Shown here: piece after piece, positions 41,093-48,667 of the stretch
Layout of the letters: the number at the start of each line of letters is the position of its first letter
How positions within the stretch are numbered: the first letter of the stretch is position 1
NCBI RefSeq assembly: GCF_003112775.1
Contig: NZ_BFCH01000018.1
Location: 62,001 to 126,000 of the forward strand
Direction of reading: 5' to 3'
Length of the DNA stretch: 64,000 nucleotides
Source: Mycobacterium montefiorense
GTDB lineage: Bacteria > Actinomycetota > Actinomycetes > Mycobacteriales > Mycobacteriaceae
Notes under the pieces: model-generated
The model's database searches: none
Told to the model about the DNA's origin: nothing
What the model saw: the letters and a program-made list of their open reading frames with translations, nothing else
Position numbers and translations under genes: made by a program

Positions 41093-41149
41093 GCGCCCCT
41101 CCGGCAGTTTTCGTCTCGGCCAAGTGTAGGGGGCCCGCTTGACATTGCA

Positions 41150-41165
41150 TCGAACAATTGTTCGA
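41150..41165. promoter_or_regulatory. Perfect LexA (SOS) box between helR and the radical SAM gene
   Basis: TCGAACAATTGTTCGA is a fully palindromic 16-mer equal to the consensus. On the plus strand TTGACA (41139-41144) and a -10-like TCGAAT (41162-41167) flank it, placing transcription start at about the ATG (41174). On the minus strand a TACACT (41128-41123) could be the helR -10. Bound LexA could block both. Confidence 0.9.
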
Positions 41166-41173
41166 ATAGCGGT

Positions 41174-42199
41174 ATGCGGTGGGCGAACCAAGCCGTCGCT
41201 GTCAACGGCGAACCGGTTGACGACGGAGCACTTCCAGGGCTGCAGCGGATTGGCCTGGTCCGAAGCGTGCGCGCCCCGCAGTTCGAGGGGATCACCTTTC
41301 ACGAGGTGCTCTGCAAATCGGCGCTCAACAAGATTCCGGACGCGGCCGCACTGCCGTTTCGCTACACCGTCAACGGCTACCGGGGCTGCTCGCATGCCTG
41401 CCGCTATTGTTTCGCGCGGCCCACCCACGAATACCTGGACTTCGACTGCGGCACCGACTTCGACACCCAGGTCGTGGTCAAGACGAATGTCGCGGAGGTT
41501 TTACGCCGCGAGTTACGCCGGGCGTCGTGGCGGTGCGAAACCGTCGCGCTGGGCACCAACACCGATCCCTACCAGCGCGCCGAGGGTCGTTACGCCCTGA
41601 TGCCGGGCATCGTAGGCGCGCTGACCGAGGCCGGCACTCCGCTGTCCATTCTGACCAAGGGCACCTTGCTGCGACGGGACCTTCCGTTGATTTCCGCTGC
41701 GGCCCAACAGGTTCCGGTGTCGGTCGCGGTGTCGCTGGCGGTCGGGGATGCCGAGCTACACCGGGATGTCGAGCCGGGTACGCCGACGCCGCAGGCGCGG
41801 CTGGGTCTGATCGCCGCGATCCGCGACGCCGGGCTGGACTGTCATGTGATGGTCGCACCGGTGCTGCCGCATCTCACCGATTCCGCCGAGCACCTCGACG
41901 GGCTGCTCGGCCAGATCGCGGCTGCAGGCGCCACCAGCGTGACCGTGTTCGGCCTGCATCTGCGACGTTCGACCCGCGGCTGGTTCATGTCCTGGCTGGC
42001 CCGCTCGCATCCCGAGCTCGTCGAGAACTACCGCGAGTTGTACCGGCGCGGAGCGTATTTGCCGCCGGACTATCGCGAGATGCTGCGGGCACGGGCGGCC
42101 CCGCTGATTGCCAAACACCGACTCACCGGAGACCAGCGGGCGTTCGCACAACCGCCCAGAGCCCTCGACCCGGAGCCGGCCCAGCCCACGCTGTTCTGA
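41174..42199 (+). CDS. Radical SAM protein of the Rv2578c family
   Basis: A 341-residue protein with the iron-sulfur motif C-S-H-A-C-R-Y-C (Cys72, Cys76, Cys79) and an SPL-like layout (G-T-N-T-D-P-Y-Q, L-T-K-G-T-L-L-R-R-D). The relation to spore photoproduct lyase-like proteins suggests nucleic acid repair or modification, but no substrate is known. H37Rv counterpart Rv2578c is reported in the LexA regulon. The -10-like element lies so close to ATG 41174 that the mRNA is probably leaderless; no ribosome site is visible. Confidence 0.92.
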   Translation: MRWANQAVAVNGEPVDDGALPGLQRIGLVRSVRAPQFEGITFHEVLCKSALNKIPDAAALPFRYTVNGYRGCSHACRYCFARPTHEYLDFDCGTDFDTQVVVKTNVAEVLRRELRRASWRCETVALGTNTDPYQRAEGRYALMPGIVGALTEAGTPLSILTKGTLLRRDLPLISAAAQQVPVSVAVSLAVGDAELHRDVEPGTPTPQARLGLIAAIRDAGLDCHVMVAPVLPHLTDSAEHLDGLLGQIAAAGATSVTVFGLHLRRSTRGWFMSWLARSHPELVENYRELYRRGAYLPPDYREMLRARAAPLIAKHRLTGDQRAFAQPPRALDPEPAQPTLF

Positions 42200-42211
42200 G
42201 CGAAGCCCGAC

Positions 42212-43057
42212 CTAGTGGGTATGCGGCTCGAGTAATGCGGCCTGGCCGGTGGTCGGCGGGTGCGCCGCCAGCCACTCGCGGGTGGCCGCGTGTGATCGCT
42301 CGATAAGCGTTGCGGCGTGCGAGAAGTCCGCTCCCGAGGTGGCGATCGGGCATAACGGATGGACAACGCGTAGATCGACTGCCTGCTCGAAGCGTTCAAT
42401 GTCGGCGGCCAGGCGATGGTTGAGGGCCAGTGTCATGGCGTGTAGCGCCATGTTCACCGCAGTTGTCGGCGACGCCGGCAGATCGCACGAGTAGCCGGTC
42501 GGCAATACCCAGACCCGGTCGGCCCCGAGCGCGACGGCATGGGAGATCGGAGTGTTGTTCACGATGCCGCCGTCCATCAGATCCCGCCCGTTGATTCGCA
42601 CCGGCGGGAATATGCCCGGGATCGCGGCGCTCGCGGCGATCGCGTCGGCCGCGTTGCCGGACGACAGCAGCACATCGGCGCCCGAGACCACGTCCGTGGC
42701 CACCACATGCAGGGGGATCGGTGCATCCTCGAGCCGGGTGAACTCCAATTTGTCGGTCAGCACGCGTCGTAAACCGGTGTTGGGTACCAGGTGCGACCGG
42801 CGGCCAAGCATGCCCAGCGCCCCGGCGACCGGATGGGCCGGAAATATCTCCTTTCGCGACAACGAAATCCAGAGCTCTGCCAGTCCGCGAATTCCGGGGA
42901 GGTCGGGCCGTGACGCGATCCACCCGCCATTGACCGCACCGACCGACGTGCCGACGATCAGATCGGGCCGTTCCCCGACGCCGGCCAGGCCGAGCAGCAT
43001 CCCCACATGGACCGCACCGAGGCTGGCGCCGCCGGACAACACGAATGCTGTGGGCAC
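42212..43057 (-). CDS. Patatin-like phospholipase
   Basis: A 281-residue lipid acyl hydrolase. The oxyanion loop is G-G-A-S-L-G-A (9-15), the nucleophile Ser38 is in G-T-S-V-G, and the dyad Asp162 is in M-D-G-G. It has no signal peptide, so it acts in the cytosol or on the inner membrane face. GTG start at 43057. It is convergent with the radical SAM gene. Substrate unknown. Confidence 0.92.
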   Translation of the reverse strand: MPTAFVLSGGASLGAVHVGMLLGLAGVGERPDLIVGTSVGAVNGGWIASRPDLPGIRGLAELWISLSRKEIFPAHPVAGALGMLGRRSHLVPNTGLRRVLTDKLEFTRLEDAPIPLHVVATDVVSGADVLLSSGNAADAIAASAAIPGIFPPVRINGRDLMDGGIVNNTPISHAVALGADRVWVLPTGYSCDLPASPTTAVNMALHAMTLALNHRLAADIERFEQAVDLRVVHPLCPIATSGADFSHAATLIERSHAATREWLAAHPPTTGQAALLEPHTH

Positions 43058-43120
43058 AGATGCATACTAGGGATTTCCGCCAGAAGTGCCATGGGTAACG
43101 CATCCGGTAGCGTTTTCGAT

Positions 43121-43552
43121 ATGAAGAACGTGCACAGAATGGCGAGCGCGGTCTCAGCGGTAATGCTGGCAACAGTCACAGGGGTGGTGTTCACGCCCGC
43201 GACCAGCCATGCGGATGGCCACCAGGTGACCTACACCGTGTCGAGCGCCAACAATCTGACCGCCACCGTCTCGTACGTGAACGCCGACCCGCCTAGCCAG
43301 GCCGCTTAAAGCGCGGACCCGTCGAAGTTCATGACCAACCTGCAGGCCCCGCTCAGCGCCGGAGCGCCGGTTGTTTACACGGTCACGCTGGCGAACCCGA
43401 ACCAGTGGGCGAGCGTCACCGCCAGCGGCATGCTGCACTGGCCGGATTCGGGCAACGGCCCGGCCTCGTTCCACTGCGAGATCGCCGTGGACGGTCAGGT
43501 GGTCGTGCAGCAGGACGCCACCACCACTGTCACCTGCGCGGCCCGGCGATAG
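43121..43552 (+). pseudogene. Secreted small protein gene interrupted by an in-frame TAA
   Basis: ATG at 43121 begins MKNVHRMASAVSAVMLATVT, a clear signal peptide with likely cleavage after S-H-A. The frame continues to codon 62, meets TAA at 43307-43309, then continues in the same frame with A-D-P-S-K-F-M-T-N-L-Q to a TAG at 43550. Nothing else is damaged: 143 codons, two late cysteines (F-H-C-E-I and V-T-C-A-A). It resembles the small exported protein at the Rv2576c position in H37Rv, from memory. It is either a recent nonsense mutation or a base-call error. Confidence 0.8.
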
Positions 43553-43891
43553 TCAGCCCGCGAGGACGTACACCCAAGCGGTGGGACCGGAGGCCAGCGG
43601 TACCGCGATGCGGCGGTAGTCGTCCACTTCGTACTCGTCGGCGGCAGCCAACTCGGTCCCGCTGATCTCGAACACCATCCCGTCTACCTGCGCGCCGGCC
43701 CGGTCGGTGGGACGCAGGATCGGATGGCGTTCGCTGCCGCTGGTCGCGATCACGTGCGGGTCGGTGATGGTGACGTAGTCCAGGTCGTATCCGACGATCG
43801 CGTCGCGACGGCCGCAGACTTCGCGCCCGAACGTCGCCCGCTGGACCGCCGGGAGCTGCAACGTGCCGTAGGAGAACACCAGTTCGGTCAT
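43553..43891 (-). CDS. Gamma-glutamylcyclotransferase (AIG2-like) family protein
   Basis: A 112-residue protein with the family's N-terminal Y-G-T-L motif (residues 8-11, in V-F-S-Y-G-T-L), central glutamate-containing segment and C-terminal Tyr/Val pattern (A-W-V-Y-V-L-A-G). Members convert gamma-glutamyl compounds to 5-oxoproline or act on related amides. The ATG at 43891 overlaps the stop of the XRE regulator gene, so it is the second gene of that operon. Confidence 0.88.
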   Translation of the reverse strand: MTELVFSYGTLQLPAVQRATFGREVCGRRDAIVGYDLDYVTITDPHVIATSGSERHPILRPTDRAGAQVDGMVFEISGTELAAADEYEVDDYRRIAVPLASGPTAWVYVLAG

Positions 43892-44406
43892 CGCGGTTCG
43901 GTCTGCGCGACGACGACGACCTCGGCCGGATCGCTGCCGATCGCGCGGATTTGGTGGCTGACCGCTGCGTCGAAGTAGGCGCTGTCGCCGGTATCGAGCT
44001 TGATGATCTGGTCTCCGTAGTCGAGTTCGATCCGTCCCGCGTGGACGAAGACGAACTCCTGTCCGGTGTGCTCCGCGTGCGGATTGTCGGCCGCGGTTGC
44101 GGTCGGCCGAACGACGAACGGCGACATGGACTTTCCGAGTAGCGCCGACGCCAGCACCCGGTAGCGTTGGCCGTCCGCCCCGGCGGCACGGTCGACGGTG
44201 ATCTTTTCCTCGGCCGCGTCGTCGGAGAACAGCCGGCCGACATCGACCTGCAGTGCCCGCGCGAGCTTCAGGGCCACCGCGATCGACGGTGTGCTCTGGC
44301 GCCGTTCGATCTTGGACAGGTAGCTCTTGGTCAGCCCGGTCTGTGCGGCGAGCTGTTCGAGGGTCAGGCCACGTTGTCTGCGGACGGCACGCAGTAGCGC
44401 TGTCAC
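43888..44406 (-). CDS. XRE-type regulator with C-terminal cupin domain
   Basis: A 172-residue regulator. The helix-turn-helix lies at about 2-57 (L-T-L-E-Q-L-A-A-Q-T-G-L-T-K-S-Y-L-S) and the cupin at about 100-170 (H-T-G-Q-E-F-V-F-V-H-A-G-R and L-D-T-G-D-S-A-Y-F). GTG at 44406 follows GGAGG by eight bases. Such proteins usually sense a small molecule with the cupin and repress a neighbouring catabolic gene. The divergent aldolase gene and the operator-like dyad between them fit this. Confidence 0.93.
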   Translation of the reverse strand: MTALLRAVRRQRGLTLEQLAAQTGLTKSYLSKIERRQSTPSIAVALKLARALQVDVGRLFSDDAAEEKITVDRAAGADGQRYRVLASALLGKSMSPFVVRPTATAADNPHAEHTGQEFVFVHAGRIELDYGDQIIKLDTGDSAYFDAAVSHQIRAIGSDPAEVVVVAQTEPR

Positions 44407-44431
44407 CGGCGGTGCCTCCGTTCCTGGTCCA

Positions 44432-44468
44432 ATGACACAAGGTGTCCTAGATGCTACCTTAGTGTCAT
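44432..44468. promoter_or_regulatory. Inverted repeat between XRE regulator and aldolase, with leaderless promoter
   Basis: ATGACACAAGG at 44432-44442 and CCTTAGTGTCAT at 44457-44468 form an imperfect dyad (one base bulge); a smaller GACAC-AAG-GTGTC dyad is nested in the left arm. The right arm overlaps a -10-like TACCTT (44455-44460) seven bases before the aldolase ATG, which has no ribosome site. This is the likely operator for both directions. Confidence 0.65.
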
Positions 44469-45252
44469 GGCAACCACGTTCAGCGATTCGAAGTCCGACC
44501 TGATGCGTCGCGCCGAGCAGCAGCTGGCCGCTAACGTGGCCGATTCGCAGCTGACCACGCGGCAGAAGCTGGCGCTGACCTGCCGCGCACTGTTCGACGC
44601 CGGGCACGATTCCGGGCTGGCCGGACAGATCACCGCGCGGGCCGAAACCGAGGGGACGTACTACACCCAACGGCTGGGCCTCGGGTTCGACGAGATCACC
44701 GAGGACAATCTGCTGCTGGTCGACGAGGACCTCACCGTGCTCGACGGTGACGGAATGGCCAACCCCGCCAATCGTTTTCACAGCTGGATCTACCGCGCCC
44801 GACCCGACGTGCAATGCATCGTGCACACGCACGCCTTCCACGTGGCGGCGTTGTCGATGCTGGAGGTCCCGCTGGTGGTGTCCCACATGGACACCACCCC
44901 GTTCTACGGCGACTGCGCGTTTTTGGCCGAGTGGCCGGGTGTACCGGTCGGCAACGAGGAAGGCGAGATCATCAGCGCCGCGCTCGGTGACAAGAAGGCG
45001 GTGCTGCTGGCGCATCACGGCCACGTGATCGCCGCCGCCAGTGTCGAGGAGGCCTGCTCGCTGGGGATCCTGATCGAGCGGGCGGCCAAGCTGCAGCTGG
45101 CGGCCATGGCCGCCGGGAGGGTCAAGGAACTCCCCGAGCAGTTGGCCCGCGAGGCGCACGACTGGACGCTGACACCCAAGCGAAGCCAGGCCAACTTCGC
45201 CTATTACGCGCGCCGCGCACTGGCGCGCCACCCTGACGCCCTGACGAGCTAA
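44467..45252 (+). CDS. Class II aldolase/adducin family protein
   Basis: A 261-residue protein with zinc ligands in C-I-V-H-T-H-A-F-H (His120, His122) and L-A-H-H-G-H. The family cleaves phosphorylated or hydroxy sugars and acids by retro-aldol chemistry; the substrate here is unknown. Its mRNA is likely leaderless. A DapA-like lyase gene follows 26 nt after the stop, so the pair may carry out sequential carbon-carbon cleavage steps. Confidence 0.9.
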   Translation: MATTFSDSKSDLMRRAEQQLAANVADSQLTTRQKLALTCRALFDAGHDSGLAGQITARAETEGTYYTQRLGLGFDEITEDNLLLVDEDLTVLDGDGMANPANRFHSWIYRARPDVQCIVHTHAFHVAALSMLEVPLVVSHMDTTPFYGDCAFLAEWPGVPVGNEEGEIISAALGDKKAVLLAHHGHVIAAASVEEACSLGILIERAAKLQLAAMAAGRVKELPEQLAREAHDWTLTPKRSQANFAYYARRALARHPDALTS

Positions 45253-45270
45253 GACGCCCTGACGAGTTAA
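45235..45270 (+). repeat. 18-bp tandem duplication including the aldolase stop codon
   Basis: GACGCCCTGACGAGCTAA (45235-45252) is followed directly by GACGCCCTGACGAGTTAA (45253-45270), one difference. The second copy is outside the gene. Confidence 0.9.
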
Positions 45271-45278
45271 GGAGCCCT

Positions 45279-46154
45279 GTGTCCGAGATCCACGGCATCA
45301 TCGCCTATCCGGTGACTCCCTTCACCGAGACCGACAGCATCGACACCGCCCGGCTGGCCGCGCTGGTCGACCGGCTCGTTTCGTCCGGGGTGCACGCGAT
45401 CGCACCGCTGGGCAGCACCGGTGAGTTGGCCTATCTCGAAGAGTCCGAGTTCGACACCGTGCTGGACACCACGATCGCCGCTGTCGCCGGCCGGGTGCCG
45501 GTCGTCGCGGGCGTGTCAGATGTGACTACTGCCAAGACTATTCGGCGTGCCGAGTATGCCCAACAGGCCGGTGCCGACGCGGTGATGATCCTGCCGGTGT
45601 CCTACTGGAAGCTCACCGAGCGTGAGATCGTCGCGCACTACCGCAGCGTCGGCGACGCCATTTCCATCCCGATCATGGCCTACAACAACCCGGCTACCAG
45701 CGGCGTGGACATGCCGCCCGAATTGCTGGTGAAGATGTTCGAGACCATCGACAACGTCACCATGGTCAAGGAATCCACCGGCGACCTGACTCGCATGCAG
45801 CGCATCACCGAACTGTCCGGTGGCCGACTGCCGTTCTACAACGGCAGCAATCCGCTGGTGCTCGAGGCCCTGAAGGCGGGCGCCTCCGGATGGTGCACGG
45901 CCGCACCGAACCTGCGACCGCGGCCGTGCATCGACCTGTATGACGCGGTGCGCGCGGGTGATCTGGAGAAGGCGCAGCTGCTGTACGACGACCTCAAGCC
46001 GTTGTTGGAGTTCATCGTCGCGATCGGCCTGCCCACCAGCGTGAAGGCCGGTCTGGACCTGCTTGGATTCCCGATCGGGGACCCGCGGGCGCCGCTGCTG
46101 CCGCTCGATGAACAGGGCCGCGCCGAGCTGCAAGGCCTACTGGCCGGGGTCTAA
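45279..46154 (+). CDS. Dihydrodipicolinate synthase family lyase/aldolase
   Basis: A 291-residue TIM barrel of the DapA/NAL superfamily. The Schiff-base Lys164 is in T-M-V-K-E-S, Tyr135 in A-Y-N-N-P, and pyruvate-binding G-S-T-G-E at 45-49. Pairing with a class II aldolase and an XRE/cupin regulator suggests a catabolic aldolase or dehydratase; biosynthetic DapA is less likely. The start is GTG at 45279 after AAGGAG. The 3' end overlaps the metallopeptidase gene by 4 nt (convergent). Confidence 0.9.
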   Translation: MSEIHGIIAYPVTPFTETDSIDTARLAALVDRLVSSGVHAIAPLGSTGELAYLEESEFDTVLDTTIAAVAGRVPVVAGVSDVTTAKTIRRAEYAQQAGADAVMILPVSYWKLTEREIVAHYRSVGDAISIPIMAYNNPATSGVDMPPELLVKMFETIDNVTMVKESTGDLTRMQRITELSGGRLPFYNGSNPLVLEALKAGASGWCTAAPNLRPRPCIDLYDAVRAGDLEKAQLLYDDLKPLLEFIVAIGLPTSVKAGLDLLGFPIGDPRAPLLPLDEQGRAELQGLLAGV

Positions 46155-47029
46155 CCGAGATTCGTTGAGGCGAAGGTGTCGCACTGGTGCGGGTCACCGG
46201 CCTGATAGCCGACGGTGAACCACTTTTGGCGTTGCTCGGCTGATCCGTGTGTCCACGACTCCGGGTTGACGCGTCCGGTCGCCTCCTTCTGGATCCGGTC
46301 GTCACCGACGGATGCGGCGGCCGAGAGCGCGTCCTGAATGTCCTTGTCGCTCAACGGCTGTAGGTAAGGGACGCCAGTGCTTTCCTGTTTGACCGTCGAC
46401 GCGTAGTGCGCCCAGATGCCGGCGTAGCAGTCGGCCTGCAATTCGGTGCGGACCCCATTCCCGGCGGCGCCCTGTGCGCCTTGCTGGGAGCGGCCCAGCA
46501 CGCCCTGCAATTGCTGGACGTGGTGGCCGTATTCATGGGCGACCACGTACTCCTGCGCGAAAGGCCCACCGCTGGAACCGAATTTATCGACCAGCTCCTT
46601 GAAGAAGTCGGTGTCGAAATATGCGGTCTGATCCACCGGGCAGTAGAACGGTCCGACCGCGGTGGTAGCGGGTCCGCAGCCGGTGTTCACCGAGCTGGTG
46701 AACAGGCGCACATGCGGCCGGGTGTAATTCGGCATCAACTGATGCCACACCGCGTCCACCGAGTTTCCGGTAGCGACCACGCGGCACTGCACGTACTTAT
46801 TGGCATCGGCTCCGGTCTTGCACTGGCTCAGGTCGAAACCGGGAGCCGAATAGCCGCCGGTGTTCGGCTGCTGCTGCGTCAACGCCCCCGGATCGACGCC
46901 GAAAAACAACGCCGCGACCAGGATCAGCAGCCCGATGCCGCCACCACCGAAGGCCAACCCCATGCCGCCACCGCCGCCGGACGACGCCGCCGTGCTGGTG
47001 TCGATCTGCATACCCTCGTTGAAGGTCAT
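46151..47029 (-). CDS. Putative neutral zinc metallopeptidase (YpfJ type)
   Basis: A 292-residue protein with a Gly-rich N-terminus, one membrane helix at about 28-44, then an outer catalytic domain with H-E-Y-G-H-H (His165, Glu166, His169) and T-E-L-Q-A-D-C-Y-A-G-I-W downstream. H37Rv counterpart Rv2575. No peptidase substrate is known for the family. It is followed upstream on the same strand by the SRPBCC gene, 19 nt away. Confidence 0.92.
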   Translation of the reverse strand: MTFNEGMQIDTSTAASSGGGGGMGLAFGGGGIGLLILVAALFFGVDPGALTQQQPNTGGYSAPGFDLSQCKTGADANKYVQCRVVATGNSVDAVWHQLMPNYTRPHVRLFTSSVNTGCGPATTAVGPFYCPVDQTAYFDTDFFKELVDKFGSSGGPFAQEYVVAHEYGHHVQQLQGVLGRSQQGAQGAAGNGVRTELQADCYAGIWAHYASTVKQESTGVPYLQPLSDKDIQDALSAAASVGDDRIQKEATGRVNPESWTHGSAEQRQKWFTVGYQAGDPHQCDTFASTNLG

Positions 47030-47048
47030 GATTCAGCTTTGCACACAC

Positions 47049-47552
47049 CTACCGCTGTTGCGTAGCAGCGAATCGGCTGTCGGTGTAGCGGCGCAGGTTG
47101 CCTAGAAACCGGCGCAGCCCCAGGTTCAGCAGTGGCCCGGTAACGACCATCGCCAGCCGAGCGGGCCCCGCAGGTTTCTGTGCCATGGTCCACGTCAGCC
47201 GGCAGCCACCGGGAATGACCTCGACGCGATAGTCCTCGGCAAAGGCGGCGACGGCTTTGGTGGAGCACTCGTTGAACCGGAATGCCATGTGGGTGAACGG
47301 TTCCCAGGCCAGGTACTCCTCGTCGCCGACGATGCCGCCTCGCATCTCGACGAGGCGGGTGGTGCCGATCCCGCGCGGCTCGGGGCTGGTCCACGTCACC
47401 TTGGTGATCACCGACGCCCAGCGCGGCCAGGCTTCGGCGTCGGCAAGCACTTCGAAGACCTGCTCGGGCGTGATGGCCAGGTCGACACTGTTGCGGAACC
47501 GGTATGGCGCGTTGTCGATGAAGTCGAGGTCGACGCGCTCGCAAGGATGCAT
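47049..47552 (-). CDS. SRPBCC family lipid-binding-like protein
   Basis: A 167-residue protein with the START/polyketide-cyclase fold pattern: F-R-N-S-V-D-L-A-I-T-P-E-Q-V-F, W-P-R-W near 43-46, and a long C-terminal helix (L-L-N-L-G-L-R-R-F). It probably binds a hydrophobic ligand. It matches the Rv2574 position. ATG at 47552; it lies between the metallopeptidase and the ketopantoate reductase-like gene on the same strand. Confidence 0.9.
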   Translation of the reverse strand: MHPCERVDLDFIDNAPYRFRNSVDLAITPEQVFEVLADAEAWPRWASVITKVTWTSPEPRGIGTTRLVEMRGGIVGDEEYLAWEPFTHMAFRFNECSTKAVAAFAEDYRVEVIPGGCRLTWTMAQKPAGPARLAMVVTGPLLNLGLRRFLGNLRRYTDSRFAATQQR

Positions 47553-47562
47553 GGCAGTAAAC

Positions 47563-48489
47563 CTAGCCCGGGCCGTCGCTGGCCGCGGCCAGCAGTGGCA
47601 CCAGCACGTCGCTGATCGGCGTGGCCAGGTTGTGTGCGCGGGCCTTACGGATGATCACCCCGTTGCGGATGTCCCATTCCATCGGCCGGTGATACTCCCG
47701 GTCGGCCAGTATCGAGGTGCCCATGTCTTCCGGTGCCTGGCGGAACAAGTCGGTCAGCTCGTCGGCCACGCTGTCCGGCAGCCGGGCGCCCTCGGCCCGC
47801 GCGACCGCAAGGCATTCGGCGACATAGCGACGGGACAGCGCGGCGACGTCGTCGCGGCGAAACATCCCGGAACGCCGTCCCGACAGCGCCGTGAACCCGG
47901 CCAGCGCGTTGGTGAGCAGCTTGCGCCAGCCCGCGGTGATGAGGTCGGTCTCGCAGTCGACCCGGCAGCCGGCGCCGCGCAGCAGTTCGACAACGGTCTG
48001 AGCCGACGGCCCGCTGGGCAGCACCAGCGCGGCTTCACCGCGCAGTCGCACCCACCCTTCCGGCTGGGTCTCGGCGGAGTACCACACGATGCCCGGGACC
48101 ACGGGCGACGACGGGCACAGCGGCTGGACCTGCTCGACCTGCTCGACGCCGTTCTGCAGCACCGTGACGATGGTGTGCTCGTCGCACAGCTTGGACAGCC
48201 AGGTCGCCGCGCCGGCGTTCTGGGTGGCTTTGACCGCCAGGATCACGAGGTCGACGGTGCCGGATATCTCGCCGGGGTCGGTGTGCACCGGCCCGGGCAC
48301 CACGATCGGCTCCTGGCCGTCGGGGCGCAGTTCGATGTTGTCGCGGGCGCTGCGACCGCACACCAGCACCGAATGCCCGGCCTGGTGCAGCAGCGCGGCA
48401 ACCGTCGTGCCGACGGCACCGGGACCGATGAGTGCGATGTTTGTGGCGATAGAAGCGAAGTTACGCCGCGCACGGCGCCGCGTGTTCAC
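47563..48489 (-). CDS. Ketopantoate reductase family oxidoreductase (PanE-like)
   Basis: It binds NADPH through G-P-G-A-V-G (in I-A-L-I-G-P-G-A-V-G-T-T-V) and has the family lysine in W-R-K-L-L-T-N, with A-V-K-A-T-Q after strand 4. It may reduce 2-dehydropantoate in CoA synthesis, or another keto acid. The start is uncertain: where related proteins begin (I-A-T-N-I-A-L at 48450) the codon here is ATC. I used the in-frame GTG at 48489 (308 residues); another GTG lies at 48534. Neither has a clear ribosome site. H37Rv counterpart Rv2573. Confidence 0.85.
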   Translation of the reverse strand: MNTRRRARRNFASIATNIALIGPGAVGTTVAALLHQAGHSVLVCGRSARDNIELRPDGQEPIVVPGPVHTDPGEISGTVDLVILAVKATQNAGAATWLSKLCDEHTIVTVLQNGVEQVEQVQPLCPSSPVVPGIVWYSAETQPEGWVRLRGEAALVLPSGPSAQTVVELLRGAGCRVDCETDLITAGWRKLLTNALAGFTALSGRRSGMFRRDDVAALSRRYVAECLAVARAEGARLPDSVADELTDLFRQAPEDMGTSILADREYHRPMEWDIRNGVIIRKARAHNLATPISDVLVPLLAAASDGPG

Positions 48490-48667
48490 GTGGTGCGGTC
48501 GCAGGACTGCGCTGGAGCGAATCAACACGGCCACGACTTCGTTTAAGACACCGGCCAGTCAGCCGACGGTCCATCGCCAGCACATGTTTCGTCGCCGTAC
48601 GTCAGGAAGGTTCCAGTGGCTCAAGACGTCCAGTACTTTGACCGCCGCGAAATGGAGTGTTCACACG

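Noticed and set aside
40379..41173. Extending the radical SAM gene upstream through the open frame to 40379
   Set aside because: The extension is antisense to helR, and the promoter plus LexA box lie directly before ATG 41174.
41093..41428. Extending helR upstream to 41428
   Set aside because: The added residues are antisense to the radical SAM gene, and the TTG at 41092 has a strong ribosome site and the family N-terminus.
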